Part shown: positions 5,376 through 6,765 of the stretch, piece after piece
How the letters are laid out: every line of letters begins with the position of its first letter
Position numbering within the stretch: the stretch's first letter is position 1
Assembly: GCA_937863625.1 (NCBI GenBank)
Contig: CALMGO010000438.1
Location: 1 to 6,765, forward strand
Origin: an uncultured bacterium
Lineage (GTDB): Bacteria > Planctomycetota > DG-23 > SLPQ01
DNA length: 6,765 bases
Direction of reading: 5' to 3'
Made by a program: the position numbers and the translations under genes
The notes under the pieces: generated by a model
The model's database searches: none
Told to the model about the DNA's origin: nothing
The model's input: only the letters and a program-made list of their open reading frames with translations

Positions 5376-6765
5376 TTACTTTTTGACGGCCTCAATGAGG
5401 CGGCGACGCATCAGCGAGACGCTGTAGGGTTCCTCGAAGGCAACGATGGACTTCTCCGGGTACAGCGAAGAGAGTTTTCCGTTGAGGCTGTTTTGGCCGA
5501 GAATGACTGCACAGGGGAAATCAAGCAAGCCCTTTGAGGACATATCAGCGAGCTGTTTGAGGTTTGCCTGAAGGGCGGCCTCGTCCTTTGCGCGGAAAAC
5601 GACGAAATCGGGTTTTCGCTCGGCGGCGCCTTTGGCGATGGTTGCAGCGACCATGGTGGCGATTCCGAGGTTGTCAAAGACTATGCGGGGCACGTCAACG
5701 GGCCTGTCGGTTGCATCGATGATGAGGGCGTTCTTGCCGGCCAACGCCTCCGGCGACTCAGGTTTCTCGAGGTCCTTGTTATCCACCGACTCATGAAGCA
5801 GGAAGACGGCCTTGAGTTCGGTAAGTTCCAGGCCGAGATTGTTGCGCACATTGGCGATCTGGTCGGCGTCGACTTTGAGTTTGCGCAGCGCCGAACGAGG
5901 GACTTCCTCGACCACGCTGTCGCAGTCGTCGCCTTCTCCAAGCGCCCTTGCCAACGTATCGGCAAGTTTGACGGCGGCTACGAGCAGGCCGTTTTCACCG
6001 GGCATGTCGGATACGGCCGACCATGAGTCGTGATGGCAGGCCATGACGCGGCAGAAGCGCTCCTCGACATTCCAGCCCTTTGATATCTCCTGTGCGGCCT
6101 CCGTATGGTCAATCCCGATAAAGGCCTTCTCAGCGGGCGCCAGGGGGACCCCATGATAGCGGACGTAGGCTGTGCACTTGGCGTATTCTTCCGGGAAGAC
6201 GTCGTCGAGGACGGCGACTCCAAGGTCGTGGAGGAGACCGCCGACAAAGGCGGCCTCTGCGGACATAGTGCCGCCGGCCGTGGCTATGCCTCTTGCTATG
6301 GCGGCGCAGGCGATATTGTGGTTCCACAGGGCGAACCTGTCGACATTGTGGCCTTTCTTCCTGGTTTCGAAAAGGTTTACAACCGAGACGGCCATGGCGA
6401 GTTCTCTGATGCCCGAGAACCCGATGTTGACGATGGCCCGTTCAATAGTCTGCACTCTGCCGCGGGAGCCGTAAAATGAAGTATTGCCAAGTTTGAGTAT
6501 CTTGGCGACAAGAGAAGGGTCTCTCAGGATGGTCTGTATGAGCGAGTCGATATCGGTGTCGGGCCTTGCGGTCAGTTGCAGGACCTCCGCGGTTACGAAG
6601 GGCAGCGTCTTGAGATCCTGGCACTCGACCATGGCCTTGAGGGCGTCTTTTTGCGTGAAGAAGGGTTTCTCGGGCGGACCATCAGGAACGTCTTCGACCT
6701 GCTCGACTTGCTCCTCGACGGACTCGGGTTGCTCTTCTTCAGCGGCGACTTCCGCAGCAAAGGGC
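5376..6765 (-). CDS. HDOD-domain signalling protein with degenerate receiver-like C-terminal domain, N-terminus cut by window edge
   Basis: The frame is open to base 6764, so the start lies outside the window; 462 residues are visible. Residues 1-33 are an acidic, Glu/Pro/Val-rich linker. The HDOD domain follows (about 45-280), with LPFVTAEVLQL (54-64), ILRDPSLVAKILKLGN (79-94), NHNIACAAIA (148-157) and GLLHDLG (176-182). Unlike many HDOD proteins, the metal-type positions look intact: His149, His179-Asp180, His220, His244-His245 and Asp269. Catalysis is still unproven. Residues 344-462 have a receiver-like strand pattern (NALIID, PDFVVFRA, CAVILG, SIVAF then EEPYS), but the phospho-acceptor Asp and the strand-5 Lys are replaced. 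A role in signalling is inferred from the family; HDOD proteins are linked to regulation of motility, stress and cyclic-nucleotide responses. It converges on mnmE with one base between the stop codons. The internal ATG at 6632 starts too close to the HDOD core and lacks a good ribosome site, so it is probably not the start. Confidence 0.9.
   Translation of the reverse strand, partial: PFAAEVAAEEEQPESVEEQVEQVEDVPDGPPEKPFFTQKDALKAMVECQDLKTLPFVTAEVLQLTARPDTDIDSLIQTILRDPSLVAKILKLGNTSFYGSRGRVQTIERAIVNIGFSGIRELAMAVSVVNLFETRKKGHNVDRFALWNHNIACAAIARGIATAGGTMSAEAAFVGGLLHDLGVAVLDDVFPEEYAKCTAYVRYHGVPLAPAEKAFIGIDHTEAAQEISKGWNVEERFCRVMACHHDSWSAVSDMPGENGLLVAAVKLADTLARALGEGDDCDSVVEEVPRSALRKLKVDADQIANVRNNLGLELTELKAVFLLHESVDNKDLEKPESPEALAGKNALIIDATDRPVDVPRIVFDNLGIATMVAATIAKGAAERKPDFVVFRAKDEAALQANLKQLADMSSKGLLDFPCAVILGQNSLNGKLSSLYPEKSIVAFEEPYSVSLMRRRLIEAVKK

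Noticed and set aside
5376..6632. Treating the ATG at 6632 as the start of the HDOD gene
   Set aside because: The frame stays open to the window edge with plausible protein sequence, and no convincing ribosome site precedes this ATG.

Overview
The window is 6,765 bases of dense, GC-rich bacterial chromosome carrying six protein genes. Two are cut by the window edges: a GDP-deoxysugar reductase at the left and an HDOD-domain protein at the right. Nothing in the sequence fixes the species. The gene style, the E. coli-like promoter and a B12-type radical SAM protein of a kind I associate with Desulfobacterota and relatives suggest a Gram-negative-type bacterium, perhaps deltaproteobacterial or a nearby candidate phylum. 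That placement is inference. There are no RNA genes, mobile elements, CRISPR arrays or large repeats, and no gene-free stretch longer than about 135 bases.

Layout: positions 1-1510 (minus strand) hold gmd followed by an rmd-like gene with a 4-base gap. This is a two-step route from GDP-mannose to GDP-D-rhamnose, normally used for surface polysaccharide. Positions 1511-1644 are a divergent intergenic region with a near-consensus sigma70-type promoter for gmd, a weaker candidate promoter for the rightward genes, and an operator-like palindrome plus a third half-site between them. Positions 1645-5374 (plus strand) are a tightly packed three-gene unit: a ten-helix drug/metabolite-superfamily transporter, a B12-binding radical SAM protein of unknown function, and mnmE, the tRNA wobble-uridine modification GTPase. 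The gaps are 2 bases and then a TTGA stop/start overlap. Positions 5376-6765 (minus strand) hold an HDOD signalling protein converging on mnmE, with 1 base between the two stop codons.

The minus-strand pair at the left is a coherent sugar-nucleotide pathway. The rightward unit puts one housekeeping gene (mnmE) behind an uncharacterised radical SAM enzyme and a small-molecule transporter. Whether this is a functional link or just convenient packing cannot be told from the sequence. The most interesting items are the divergent control region, the radical SAM-mnmE coupling, the unusual HGG-loop replacement in MnmE, and the receiver-like C-terminal domain of the HDOD protein that has lost its phosphorylation residues.
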